DNA of 64,000 bases from Siphonodentalium dalli (taxonomy: Eukaryota; Mollusca; Scaphopoda; Gadilida; Siphonodentaliidae): assembly GCA_032622095.1 (NCBI GenBank), contig CP136069.1:42568194-42632193 (forward strand). The letters run 5' to 3'. The translations under genes were made by a program, and so were the position numbers. This document shows positions 28,401 through 43,400 of the stretch, one piece after another (position 1 is the stretch's first letter; every line of letters starts with the position of its first letter). The notes under the pieces were generated by a model. It did not search any database. It saw nothing but the letters and a program-made list of their open reading frames with translations, and had not been told where the DNA came from.

Positions 28401-31400
28401 TTTAGCAGTCAACGATATTTATTACATGATTTTATTACATGATCCTAGCCTTATTCCATTTAATAAACCCATTCTATAAATTGTGATATTAAACATTCGT
28501 TTAATAACAGGAAATAGTGCCAGGTGACCTTTGACTTCCGGTTTGTCCTCTGTTAACTTTCCATATGCTATGTCTCAAAATACTACGCTTCCAATATTTT
28601 TCCAACAAAACCTATTTCTTTACGAGGGCAAACAACAAATAGTTACGTGAAACGTTAGTTTCGAGTCCCATTTGTTGATTTAAGTATGTTTTTTCGATTT
28701 TTGAGTCCTATTTGTTGATTTAAGTATGTTTTGTCGATGTTTTGGATCATGTAATAAATAGAATCTACAACTCATCCCCAGTTTATAGCAGAAATACTCG
28801 TCCAGTAAATTAGGTCTCGACCTCGCCAAAGGCTCGGTCCTGACTTAATTTACTGGACTCGTTTTGTAAATTCCGCTATAAACTGGGGCTCATAGTAGAT
28901 CCTCTATATACCACACCAGACATGCTGACAATAGTTGGAAATAATTTAACTTATTACATCATTTTGGGAATTCCCTGTTATTCCTAGAAATGGCATTTGA
29001 ATGGGAGTTCTAGACAAGTAAATCTGAAAGGCTGTTGTCATTTTTTTTAAAGAGACTGGTGAAAAATTAAAAGAATTAGTCAAATTTGAACAGAAGAGTC
29101 AAATTTGAATTTGATTGCAGCCAAAATGTATGTGACTAGTCAATTTACATAAGCTTCCAGTTAGCTAGTAAATACAGACAAAGGTCCATTTTCGGGTCCC
29201 TTCTAGAACTCCCGATATTTAAGAAATAACTCACAACTGCAAGCACTCCATATTAAAACCCATGAAAAGCCTGTTAATTTCAACAAAAGTATATAATTTA
29301 AAGGGGGACTATACACTAAATCGAGCCATTTATGGGACTCCTTAACAGAATACTCAACAGAATTTATGCAACAAATGAGTGAATTTGAGCCATCGATTAG
29401 TGCAAAATACACTCATGTGCTCTATGAACGATATAAACATGGTAATTATAATGAAAATGAGCTTATGACTGCATTTGCACCTCCCTTTTTGAGTTGGAAT
29501 GTTCAAGTGATATCTCAAACTTTCCAACTTGTTATATAATTTCCACACCTGGTACCTCTGTTTGGTTGGATATTTATGGTTATGATTGGAAAATTTCCAA
29601 CTAATGGCTTTTTCAGTGTAAAATTTTGATGGGAAGTCAGGAAATTAGGACTATATTTGAATCATGAATATAGTTTTAATATGCAGTTTCCAATTGCTGT
29701 TAATTTAGGCATGAAATTTACAACTGTTAGCAAATTTGACTAAAGTTGGATTGGCGGTGGAGGTTGCTTCACCATCCCAAACACCCGCCATCCTCCTGTT
29801 GCTAAATCTGTGTTCAGCCTTACAAATAATCCTTAGTTTTTCTCAGCCCGTGTTCTCCTTATGTTATATGTTATGTAAACATTGATATTCTAATATCAAT
29901 GTTTAGAGCTAATGTGAAAACCATTCAGCAATCATAATATTGATATGATATGATATGATTATCAACTTACCAATAAACAGTTTAAGAGAAACATAATCGT
30001 CTCAAAAACATTGTTGAAATCTAGTTCAATAAACCAAAACTCGCAGTATTTAGGTTCTGTTTTGAATGCACGAAAACCAGATGTTTTTCCTGTGGAAAAT
30101 TGTTCACAGTAATGTTTTAATTTCATTTGGATAGGCTTTAGTAAATTGGTTGACACATTTCTGTATATATGTTCTCTAGATTGTTGCCTCTGTTCATTGC
30201 TTTTTGCATGCGTTTGGTATAGTAGAGTGCTAAATTTAGCATGGTACTTTATAACTAAAGTATTGTGCTAAATTTAGCACAAAACTACACCACATAGAAC
30301 ACAGATCTCAGTCAATCAGAAGGTGCCATTTCTCGGTGAGGTGAAATATTGTTAGATATGTATGTACCTCCAATATCTATGGACATAGAACATCAGCCAA
30401 TTCAGCTTCCCTCCACTTCTCTTCAATTCATTAAAAGTTAAGTAAACCAACAGCAAGCCACTGCAAAAAAATATATATATGGTAAGTCCACACAATTTCA
30501 ATTTCCCATTTCTCAGGCATGTGTGCATGGTCCCGAAACAGTCACGGGTGAAATCTTCAACTTAATATTGTTTTGTTTTCATGCAAATGAATAATAAATG
30601 GCATCATAAACATATATAGAATGACAAATAACTTCAAATATCAATTTTTCGTCAAACTTTGACCAAGCAAGCAAGGTACAAAAATTTATGACATCATAGT
30701 AGGAATGTCGGAGCATTTACCCCTATTGTATTGTGATAATCACCAACCCAAATTTCTAATTAAATACACGAATGTCATGAAGCATTGCGTCTGCAAACTC
30801 AAAAATGTTTCAATTCACTTAATTCGGTGAAATAAATCATATGGAGACTATCAACTAAATTTCGGGCAATAAGGCTATGGGCAACTGATATTAAACCCAG
30901 ATCTAGCCCATCCAGGGGTGGAATGCTTCTTTCGCGTTCTTTATTGCCATCTGATCCGAGGTCTCTCATCACAGTTCAAGTCTAGGTAGAATGAGGTCCC
31001 CAGAGGGTGAATTTGGTGATGCGATAGCCTGCATAGAGATCATAGATACTTCCCAGAAGATGAGTCCTAAGCAGAATGAGGTCCCCAGAGAGTGAGTTTG
31101 GTGATGCTAGCCCATCGTGCGGGATAGCATCACTAAATTCACCCTCATTCTGCAAATGTCAGACACACTAAATTCAGACTTGAATGTTCACTATACCTGA
31201 GTGTGAAAAATGAGTCAACAGAATATGTTGCATTGCCGATTGCTTGGAATGTCCATCTCTGAAACCAGCTGAAACATTCCACCATGTTTTCTGAAATGAA
31301 GAATCAATCGTTAAATTGCAAGGGATGCTATAGTAATGTAGCTAAATATAGGAGCTATGACACATGTGCCTCTTGATATCACTATCATGACCACATATGT

Positions 31401-34400
31401 TTTTAATTTGCTTTTGAAGTAGAAAACATATGATAAGATGGGAAATATACTACATTTGTATGTCATTCTCTGATTGCCTCACACAATGTTTATACACAAC
31501 ATTTTGACAGCAAGATATCAGCTGAAGATATTGGGAATTTATTATACACCTATAAATGATTTATAAGGATTCCTCTGTAAATTAAAAGTGGTAACCTGTG
31601 AATTACATCTAAGGTAACAGCTCTGAATGCCACCCCATGTCTTGGTTAACATGTTCACATGAGCACTGGGGCTCATACATGTATGACTGGGGCTGTCAAA
31701 ATGTCTGACAAAAAATATGGATCAAAGTATAAGATATTTTATCTTGTCATAATTTGAGTATCTTTCAACTTTCAATTCCAAGGGTTCTAATATTTACAGT
31801 TCCAACGTCGTAAAATGAGGTCAAGTGGAATCGTTACATCATAAATATTTAAATGACATGTTCATCCATGCAATTGAAAGGTGGGGTAAACGAAACTCAG
31901 GAAAGAACAGCTAATACAGGATAAAAGAGATGCAGTTGAACAAGCCACAAAATATGGCGCTGGTCATTTGCAGAATGAGGTCCCCAGAGGGTGAATTTAG
32001 TGACGCTCTGGGACCTCATTCTTCTTAGGCCTCATCTCCTCTGTAAAGTAACTTTATTACCAAATTAACAAATATTTTTGTTTCTTTAGAAAGTTTCTTT
32101 TTCTTTTTGAGTTTAGTTTCTCAATATCGCCAAATTGGCAGACGACACAATGCATAATCGAGGTGTCCAATGGGTGCCCATCACCATCTGGGAACTTAAA
32201 GCTAGATCTAGGTATCCCATAGCAGATGTGGCCATGCATAATGAGGTCCCCAGAGGATAAATTTGGTGATGCTAGCCCACTGTGTGGGGTAGCGTCACTA
32301 CATTCACCCTCTGGGACCTCAACCTGCAAATGTCCAGCACCAAATTTTGAGACCTGGTCATTGTTATCGAGCAGTTCGACCTTAATCGTAAACAATTAAT
32401 TAATCAGAATACAGACCCTTAACCCTTTCATGATGGGAGCCGTTACCCTTTCATGATGATGCAGCAATAAAGATCCTGTGCCACTGCATTCTCTTATTTA
32501 TGCGAGTCTCCCATAGGAAGCCTCGCATATATAAGAAAATGCACTGGCTTACAAGGTCAAGGTAAATATTGTTAGGCCAATGTATTCTGTTATATATGTG
32601 AGGCTCCCTATGAGAGATATATATAAGAGAATGCATTGGCACAGTGTTTTCGCATCATATAAGGGTTAATCTACTCAAACTTTGAAAGATATTAATGCAT
32701 TGAAGCCATATCTCAAATGCCTATGTTGCTTACCTCCAATGCCTATACCAAATACATAGACATGACCAAGAATCACCCAAGACATACTGATGAATCTCAC
32801 GCCGTGCACGCATCTCAGGGTTGCGCTACTCTGATGTGTGTCCAGAATTCTGGCTCCATTTGTGAAGAATGAAAACGCCAACAGAGATTTTGTTAGCCTT
32901 CCTGAAAGAAAATGCCAGTATTAATTGATTGATGGATAATGGGCATAAAAATATAAGAATTGAACAATGTGGTCATGGGATTTTGATCAAAAGGGTTCAT
33001 GCGATGTTTGCAGAATTTTTATTGTGGTCAAAACTCATAACCACGTTGAAAACCCATAACCATGTTGAAAACCCATAACCATGTTGAAAACCCATAACCA
33101 CGTTGAATCTGCCATTTATTACTTATATTTCTATACTTAAAAATACATTACGAATGAGGATTGTTTTTATATCATTCCCAGTTTTCAACTTCAATGGAAT
33201 CCATGGAGTGGCTAATCCTTCAGTTCATCCAACTGTAACACAAATTGTTTTTCTTTATGATTTAATAACTCAGGTCATATATGAGTAGATTACGTTAAAC
33301 TACTTTTATCACATGATTAGCACTATTTTCCTATGTAATATTCGAGCGTAATAGACATGTGTAATATCGCTGCGTGCAATGACGTCACGCTGCTCATTGG
33401 GACAAAGTTCGCTTGCTGGTAATTATTGTTCTTTTCGATAAAATTTAAGCGATTATATGATCATGTGATAAAAAGTATCTCAAACTCATTCTATTTTATA
33501 CGTAATTTATCAACCTCGTCCACTAAATTCTATTTGAGCCTCGGTAAACCTCGGCTCAAATCGAATTTAGTGAACTCGGTTGATAAATTCCGTCTATAAA
33601 ATGGAAACTCATGTGAGATCCTCTATATATACAGCAAAACAATAATGATGTTTAGCAGAAGAAAAAAAACCCTAGCATTTAGCTGGATTAGGCCTAGAAG
33701 TATATTTCACGTTCAGCAAAAATACGTATCAAACTATTATTTTCATGTTTTCAGGTACATGTAGTTAATAGCTTTTGTGAAGTGTCTGGAAAATTCAAGA
33801 ATAAATTTGTTTTTCACTATATAATTATAGACCAAAACAAATTACTTTTTACAGGAAAAAATAGGAATACAAGCTCAGACAAAATTATGCATGTTGTGAA
33901 CAATTATTAAGTTGAAAAAGGGGTATAACTCCATTAAAAAAAGTAGGACGGACCTCATAATCACAGGTGCAAAGGTTCCCATGGTACTAAATTTATATCT
34001 TTGCCAAGTTTAAAAACAATTGACTAAAAAATGTAGGAATACAAGCTTGGACAAAGCTATGTCGACGGCCGAACAATTGTCAGACTGACAGGCGGACAAG
34101 CTGATTCATATATACCCTCCATAGCTTGGTTACGGGGTTTAATGAAGTAAACCAAAAGGTCGCAAATAAATTATAGGCATTCAACTCCATATATGCTATT
34201 GTTTGAAAGACAAAGTTATTAATTATTCCCTATAATAACAGTGTGCAGTCCACACAAAAAAAGAACTGCTAATTAAAACGGGGCATCTTGCTTATCCTGA
34301 ATTGGAAGGGAGATGGTTTGAAGTTAAAAAGTCTTTTTATTCTATTATCTTTCCCCTGTCTGTCCTTTTCCCCTGTCTGTCCTCTGCTTTTATTATCTGA

Positions 34401-37400
34401 ACATCCCTCCAAATGAATAATAGACCATTCCGATTGTAGACTTTTATAACTGAATGGGGGTTATGAGGAGGGAGTTAAACCAAGTAAAAGATGTAACGGG
34501 GGAAATCAATGATATGGATTCGTGAAGTGTGTCAATCAAACACAAGTAGTCTTTCCACAACAAAGATGGCAACATCCATTGAGTTGTCTATCAGCATGGA
34601 CAAATACCGGTAAGTACATCATGGTGACAACAAAACTATCCGATCAATTGAAAAGACTTTATGACAAAAACTATAAATATTATACTCTGTATTGACTTGG
34701 CCGAGGCTAGACAGCTTAATTTCTAACCTTATGGGGTCCAGAAATAAATTGTAAAAAAAATTCAGACAAAAGTTTTACAACCTAACAACTTTAATTTTTC
34801 AGTCAATCAGCAAAAACAAAAGGTTTTAGACCTCATGCACAATGTGAACATTTTTATGTGTGATGTAGGTCCATACTACAGACAGATAGTGCACAACATG
34901 ACATTTAGGTCCGTTCTCGGTACTAATGTATAACAGTACCAGTACAAGTTACAAGCATATTACAGGTACTAGGTATGGCCATATGAAACATTAGTAGCCC
35001 ACTTAATCTAGACGGCCATCATAAATTCACAAATACATCACTATATTTCAAATATATAAATGATTCATAATGATATGGTCGTGTAAGTTTTTATATCGGG
35101 TAGTTTATTCTATTTATTTTGCTAATTATAGGCAACAGTAATTTAATAGTCTGGTTTACGAACCCCTCCTACAACCTTTTCTCAATATTGTCAAAAATGA
35201 AACTTTTTAATATGATTGGTTTATGTTCACACTGATTAAAATATGAATATATGTGATCACAGTGGTGAAGAAAATATATGATAACACAGACAGTTTTTTG
35301 CTTTTACCTTCTTTACAATTATTTATACAGTTTTATGGGAAGAAATACATCAATTATTTTTTTTAATTTGAGTAAAACTTGTCGTATTAAAAAAACTTGT
35401 GAAATTCATGATAATTCTGCTATTTGTCAATTGTTGTGGAGGTGATGCATAATTTTATTTTTATTTTTTTTTACATCCTGCATCTTACTTTTTTCAACCC
35501 AAATGTTTGTAAACCATGCTATTTTATTGTTGTGGCCTCAGTATCATTAGCTGATATACGATAGGTAGACACACACACCTGACTCATCTTATCATGTACT
35601 CTATATCTTCTTAGTACAATAATATGGATCATTGCCTTACATCTACCTGCTCAAATACACACTAACACATGTTTACTCTGTGATCAAAGCATGATAACTC
35701 TCTGTAAATATGCGATGTCATCTGCTTCCTCCATGTTTTCTCACTATGCTAATCAGTGGTAATAAGTCGATCACTCGATAGTAAAACAATCATATAATTT
35801 ATTGTTTACATAAACAGGTCAGACAGTCACAGTTTATCTCTATGCACTTACTACCCTATTTACACCAAATCTGTAACAAGTACTGGCTGAAGTGAACAAG
35901 CATATTGCACGTGCTCCCCTCCAAAGAAATTCTCACTATCTGATACAGAACTCAAAATGATATAAAATTTCTACATTTCACAGGAGACATTTTATTTTTT
36001 ACCTATCACCTCTGAATTTTGCCCATATACTGTATACACATGTTAGTAAGCCCATCCCTGAGGATAAGCACAGTCTATGTTTTTTCTCCCCAAAAAAATG
36101 TAATATATATCTTTAAACATGATAAAACACAAAACAAATTATTTTCATTAATTAAATAAGACACACCATGATTCATAATAAACACGAAACGGCATGTAGG
36201 GGTCCTCAAAGGTAAGTACTGTCCCAACTTTTGGTTTAAAAAAATTCACGGACCCCCGGGCTTACTGATGGGTGTATACAGTACCAGTGGGATAACATTA
36301 TTTGAGGAAAGGGAAGATGTGTCGATGTCACTGATATTTAATATTACAAACAGTATTTATAATTGTATTGTGCATTTCGGTATGTAATATTCTATCCACT
36401 AAACCTAGGCATTTAACCCTTTCATGACGGCAGCTACGTTGGTGCAGCATTAAAAACCCTGTGCCAGTGCATTTTCTTATATATGCGAGTCTCCCATAGG
36501 GAGCCTCGTATATTGTGAATGCGCTGGCTTACAAGATCAAGGTAAATATTGTTAGGCCAATGCATTCTCATATATATGCGAGGCGACCTATGGTCGAGCA
36601 CATATATAAAAGAATGCATTGGTACAGGGTTTTCGCAAAACACTCAGGAAGTTCCAGTCATGAAAGGGTTAACAAGAGCATTACTAGGGCTTGACATAAT
36701 AGAAAAGTTATCTAAAACAAGAGATTGCACCGACGGTGCTGGGATACACCCATGGTGGCAAATTCAAACAGACAAAGTATGGGTGAGATATAAGTTTTTG
36801 CTTGGACGGGAAAAAAACCCCAACATTTTCATATAAACAAAGATAAATAACTGTAGAATGGAAAACATGAACAAAATGATAGAACACTCAACTGATTGCC
36901 ATCATAATAGTGAACATCTAGACCAAATATCATTGATATCTGTCTACCGGTGGTGGAGATACGGACAAAAAACCAACACTTCCAAATCTACAAAGATGAA
37001 TAACTCTAGAACGGAAAACTGGAAAAAAACGATTGAACACTCAATAAAACAATTGAACACTCAATTGATTGCCCTCATAGTAGTGAATATCCATACCAAA
37101 TTTAATTGAGGTTCGTCAATTGGTGGTGGAGATATCAGCTCGGACAGAAAAAAAACAACATTTCCAGATAAACAAAGATGAATAACTCTAAAATGGAAAA
37201 AATGATTAACACTCCGTTGAATGCCTTCATAGTAGTGAACATCCATAACAAATTTCATTCATTCATTTTTAACAATTATAAAAAATAATATAAAATTTGT
37301 AAGGCCCATGCATTCTCTTATATATGTGAGGCGACCTACTAGTATGGTCGACTTGCATATATAAGAGAATTCATTGGCACAGGGTTTTCGCAAAAAATCA

Positions 37401-40400
37401 GGAAGCTCCATTCATGAAATGGTTAATATGAACTGCTCCGGTGATGGAAGCATGGATGCTCTCTATAAGAGATGGGCAAAACCCTGTGCCAATGCACATA
37501 GGGAGCCTTACATATTTACCTTGACCTTGCAAGCCAGTGAATTCTCTTATATATGTGAGTCTCCCTATGGGACCCTGCACGCAACGACATAATACACACA
37601 ACAATACCATGCCTGCTTATTGCATGGCTATATCATGTGGATAGATGTACAGGTAAAATACACAAGATTTATACATTTCACAATTTTGTCAATAGGTGTT
37701 TAACCCTTCCTGAAAGTTTGCGAAAACCCTGTGCCAATGCAGTCTCTTATATATGTGAGTCTCCCATACTCGCATATATAAGAGAATACATTGGCCTAAC
37801 AAAACTAACTTGACCTTCTAAGCCAGTGCATTCTCTTATATATATGTGAGGCTCCCTATGGGAGACTCGCATACATTATATAAGAGAATGCACTGGCACA
37901 GGGTCTTTAATGCTGCATCAGCGCAGCTCCCATCATGAAAGGGTTAATTTCACATACCTTGATGTGGCTTTGTGCCAACTGTCTTGCTACACTTTTTGAG
38001 CAGAGGAGATGTTTCCATGGAATTTTCTGGTGATTTTCCTAGAATAAATGGTACCTCTTGTTCTCTGATGATTGGCAACTGTAGTCGTAGATATATATCC
38101 AGTAATGTTCCTATGACTATAATGAAGCCCAGCACACTCATAACGCATCTGGAAAATATCCAAGCTATTTTGTACAGGTTTGGGAGCCCAAAATGTACTA
38201 AACTGCTAGTGGATAGTATTTATTCAATCTGAAATTTCTGCATTTTCAAGGCAATTTTCCACAATTCAACAGCATGCAAATCATCAATCAGCAGTTGATA
38301 AAAATGTAGAGTCTTCATTTGCTTAAGAATCTGTCCAGTCAGCTGGTCCAGTAGCTTAAAAAATATTTTACCATCTCAATTTATATGTGAACAGGTACAA
38401 AGTGACATAACTCTGGTGAAAATCCAAATTTGAATTTACAAGTGCAATTTGACCTGTATTTAGGGCTAGTAAACTCACATAACACAGAAAATTTCAATCA
38501 ATCAGTTCAGACTTACTAAGTTATCATCTGGAAATGAAAATTGCGTGCAAATTCCAACAAAAATGGCAATAATTCTGGTGAAAATAGGCAGGCGGAACAC
38601 AAATTCGACCTTGTGCAATTTAATTGTGCTATTAAACCCACATACCAATTTTCATTACATTCATTTGATACTAACTAATGTCATCATCCGGAAAACAAAA
38701 CTGAATGGATGGTACAGTAATGCCCTAAATAATTGACTCCTTAACCACAGCAGAATTATGGGTAACTTTCCAGAATTTAGTTGGAAATATGGCTTGTTGC
38801 CATTCATCGGAAAGCTCTCACTTTCCGATGAATGGCAACAAACAATATTTCCAACTAAATCCTGAAAAGTTACCCATAATTCTGCTGTGGTTAAGGAGTC
38901 GATTATTTAGGGCATTACTGTATGACAGATGGACAGACCAATAACATAATATGTCCTGTTTTTTTAAAACGACGTATACAAATTGATAAATTGTATTGGG
39001 ATTATTTGTGTGGTCCAAACCTATATGCAATAGAGGAACGTTAAAGGGACCCAAGACACTTGCAGTAAATGTGCAAACATGTCTGTAACACATCACCACT
39101 ATAAGATGAACATGGAGAAATAGATTATCTTTGTTCTTACAGGTATATTCATTATTGATAGTTCTCCACATAACAAAGTTTTGAGCACTGGGAAACCACT
39201 CAAATACACTGGGAAACCACTCAAATACACTGGGAAACCACTCTAACGCACGTAGAAACCAGTGACCACAGAAATGCAATTGACAAACTTGCCTGCCACC
39301 AATGAATAGGAACCCTTCTGCAATTGTATTATCTGTTGAACTTATTATTTTAACATTTTTTAAAGGGAACCACTCATTGACAAATATTTAATAATCAAAG
39401 GGTTAAATGCGCACATAATATTATTTTAACTTACATTGCTGCTATAGCTCTGTCACTTAGTTCTAGACTAAGTGGTTGACACGTTGTATATGGAAAAAAT
39501 TGGTTCTGCATTCCAACTTGTTCCAGTACTAAAAAATTGTAAACCGTTGGTAAAAAGCATGGATATGTTGTGTACAAAGACACGTTAATTTCAATTCTAT
39601 TCTCTGGGAAAGAAAAGATTCTGATATATGGCTAAGATATACTGCCCTTGTGATGTAAACATGGGAAACATTTAAGGCATGGATGCATGGCCTTCGTTAT
39701 AGTTTATAATTTAGAAATATGAAAATGAAAATTTCCTCAAGAATATACTAATAGCATAGTAAAATGATAGTATGAATGTGATATTATCCATTCCACAAAA
39801 CAAACTTCATATGAGCTGAGCATTTGTTTATAAACAGCACAAAAATAGTGACAGATAAGCAAAACACTCAACACCGTGGCAATTTTTTAGGAGAGTGAAT
39901 CACAGTGACCCATTCAAGACCGGAATCTTGAGTGGTGAGGATTAACAAGCGCTATAGCCTATACCCTATACTGGTATGTTGTAAACAATTTGGTGGCCCT
40001 TTCCAACCAAAGTTCACTAAGTGGGGTTCTCTCCGGTGTTGAGTGTTTTGCTTATTGCAGACCTTGGTGCTAGATTACATAACACAGCATACTATCATGG
40101 CAATTACATGCAATTTACATGATAATTATTATTGGTATAAGAACACAATTTGTCTATAATACAATATTCTTTCTGTTTATGGCAATCTTAATGGGTGTGA
40201 CTATTTTAATAACAATACCGACCGCCAACGCTTACCGTTTCTTTTAGAAATATCTTTTCTAGCCAACAATTTTAATACATTAAAGTATTTCTTACTGCTG
40301 GAGGAGAAGCATAACTGGTATATCAATGTTCATCATTCAGTCTGAAATCTAACAGTTCACCGATTATACTCAGGGACTGGCCTAGAGGGAAATAAGTGAG

Positions 40401-43400
40401 ATATTTTATTCTTAGAATGTTTCGCTTCTCCCTCTTTTTGTCCCCAGGATAAGTGACTTCTCTCTGCAATTTCAGAATGCATATGTCCAAACAGAGCAAT
40501 TAAGGGACTTCTCCAAATTGAGTTTAGTGTGCCTGTCATTTGCAGAATGAGATCCCCAGAGGGTAAATTTAGTGATAGGAGGCTAGCATCAATAAATTCA
40601 CCCTCTGGGGACCTCATTCTGTTTAGGCCTCATATCCACTGGAAAGTTTCTTTTTTATCAAATTTCTATAGAAACTTCTTTACATAGATTCTATATCTTC
40701 TTTTAGTTTAGTTTTGCTATATCCCCAAATTGGCAGACGCCACATTGCATAATCGAGGTCCCCAATGGGTGTACATCACAATATTCACCATTTGGGAACA
40801 TCCATCTGAGTTTATGTCTCCCATAGCAGATGTGGCCTAAGCAGAATGAGGTCCCTAGAGGGTGAATGTAGTGATGCTAGCCTGCTGCGCGGGATAGCGT
40901 CACTAAATTCACCCACTGTGGCTGACTGTGGACCTAATTCTGCAAATGACAGGCACAATAAACTCAGGCTTGTCTACCATTATATTCATGTAGTGATAAA
41001 CCTTAATCGGAAGGTGATGTAAAATAATTTTGCCTCAATGTAACTCACAAGTAAAAATTTTAACTTTCTGAAAAATAATGCCATAACTGTTTCTCATTAT
41101 TTTATCCATAAACTTAAAGAGATTATTCAGTAAAATACAGGTCCCTGAACCGACATGTACAGCTACATGTATGCTCTAATTAATCGACCCCTTTTGATAA
41201 CGAGGTTGTACTAGTACCATAGGTCGTTTATCACAGCGGTTATACAGTACAGCGATTCATCCGCAGTCAATCACAGTCAAGTGATTGACATGTGGCATCT
41301 GTGGGTGATTTACTGCGGTACTAGTAATAATTTTTTGCGACCGCAGTACTCCGCATTGGCTGCCATACGCCAGTCCAGTTTTTCGTGAGCGCCATGCACT
41401 GCATTAACTACATGTATACACAAACCATTATTTCAATTAATACATTTTTTACAGTTTAATCAACATTAGAAGATGGTCACTGACCAACATTCACAATTGC
41501 AGGTGACGTTTTATCTGTTTTAGTATACCGCAGTTATATACATTTTTGTATGCATCATGGTACTTGCGCACATCATGAATTGCTTTATTACAGATCTTAA
41601 TGGGTTAACCCTTTACCAAACAGAATGGCCCTGTGCCAATGCATTCTCTTATATATGCGAGTCGACTCGCATATATAAGAGAATGCATTGGCTTAACACA
41701 TTAAAAATTATAAAATTGTTAAAGAATGTAAGAAAAAATGGTTGAGTCGCATATATAAGAGAATGCATTGGCACAGGGCATAACTGTAACTATGACAATG
41801 TGGTCAAGGAGCCAGTTCCAATGATATCCATATTTATATGGTTCTGTTGAGACAGACCGAAGATATTTTAGGCTGTTGAAGCTTTATTTGGCCGGTTTTG
41901 GCCGTTTTGTTGGGTAAAGGGTTAATGGGTTAACTGGAATGTATGTATGCATGTGCGAGCATGAAGGATAGTGTCACTGTGCACTCACTCTGTTACCCTT
42001 TGTTTGCAGGAAATTAGCGCGATCTGGAGATCAGTCAGTAATTGGTTTCCAAAATGGTCAGACGGCTGATGATTTATATCTGTCGTTAGAGATTATTATG
42101 AAATGCACATGACATCTTTAATACAATTTTATATTTAATCACAGCACAGCTATTAGTATTACTAATAGCTGTGCTGTGATTATTCTGTTGAAGCCTTTTA
42201 ATATGATCTTATATACACTTTATTGATCCGATTTCATTTGTTGTTGGACTTACTATACAAGTTAAATCCAGCGGTAAACAACACTTACAATTATTAAATA
42301 GACCTATGACGTCCAGACTTGACCACATTGTGATAGTTATAGTTATGCCCTGTGCCAATGCATTCTCTTATATATGCGAGTCGACCATAGGTCGCCTCGC
42401 ATATATAAGAGAATGCATTGGCCTAAAAAAATCTTTTTTACCATTTTTTCTTACATTCTTTAACAATTTTATAATTATTTCTTACATTTTTTTACATTTT
42501 TTATAATATTTTTCTACATTCTTTGACAATTTTATCATTTTGAATATGTGTTAAGCCAATGCATTCTCTTATATATGCGAGGCGACCTATGGTCGACTCG
42601 CATATATAAGAGAATGCATTGGCACAGGGCCGTTTTGTTGGGTAAAGGGTTAAATCCAGCGGTAAACAACACTTACAATTGTTAAATAGACCAGAGACGT
42701 CCAGACTTGAGCAACTGTTTGGCACACAAACTCCAACTGTCAGTCCTCCAGCTGTCAAACCAGGAACACCAGACTGAAAGATAAAACTGCTTAGCATACT
42801 CGATCCATTTGTTGCTCTTTCCATTCTCATATGAGGTTAAGGGTAGACACCTCAGTGGTTGTACCTCAGTGGTTGGCATATTCCACCACGGTGCTAAATT
42901 GAAACATGGAGCAGGTCGAATACCAAATTTAAAATAAAAATATACGTAATTCTAAAAGGGAAAATAAAAACATCACCAAGACTTGTGATCAAGCCTGAGT
43001 TTATTGTGCCTGTCATTTGCAGAATGAGTTCCCCAGAGGGTCAATTTAGTGATGCTATGTCGCATAGCGGGCTAGCATCACTAAATTCACCCTCTGGTGA
43101 CCTCATTCTGCATCTGCTATGGGAGACACAGACTAAGATTGACGTTGCCAAATGGTGAATATTGTGATGTACACCCATTGGGAACCTCGATTATGCAATG
43201 TGTTGTCTGCCAATTTGGGGATATAGAGAAACTAAACTAAAAAAAATAATAATAGAAATATGTGAAGAAGTTTCTATAAATTTTATAATAAAGAAACTTT
43301 CCAGTGAAGATGAGGCCTAAGCAGAATGAGGTCCCCAGAGGATGAATTTAGTGATGCAAGCCTGCTATGTGGGATAGCGTCATTAAAATAACCCTCTGGG

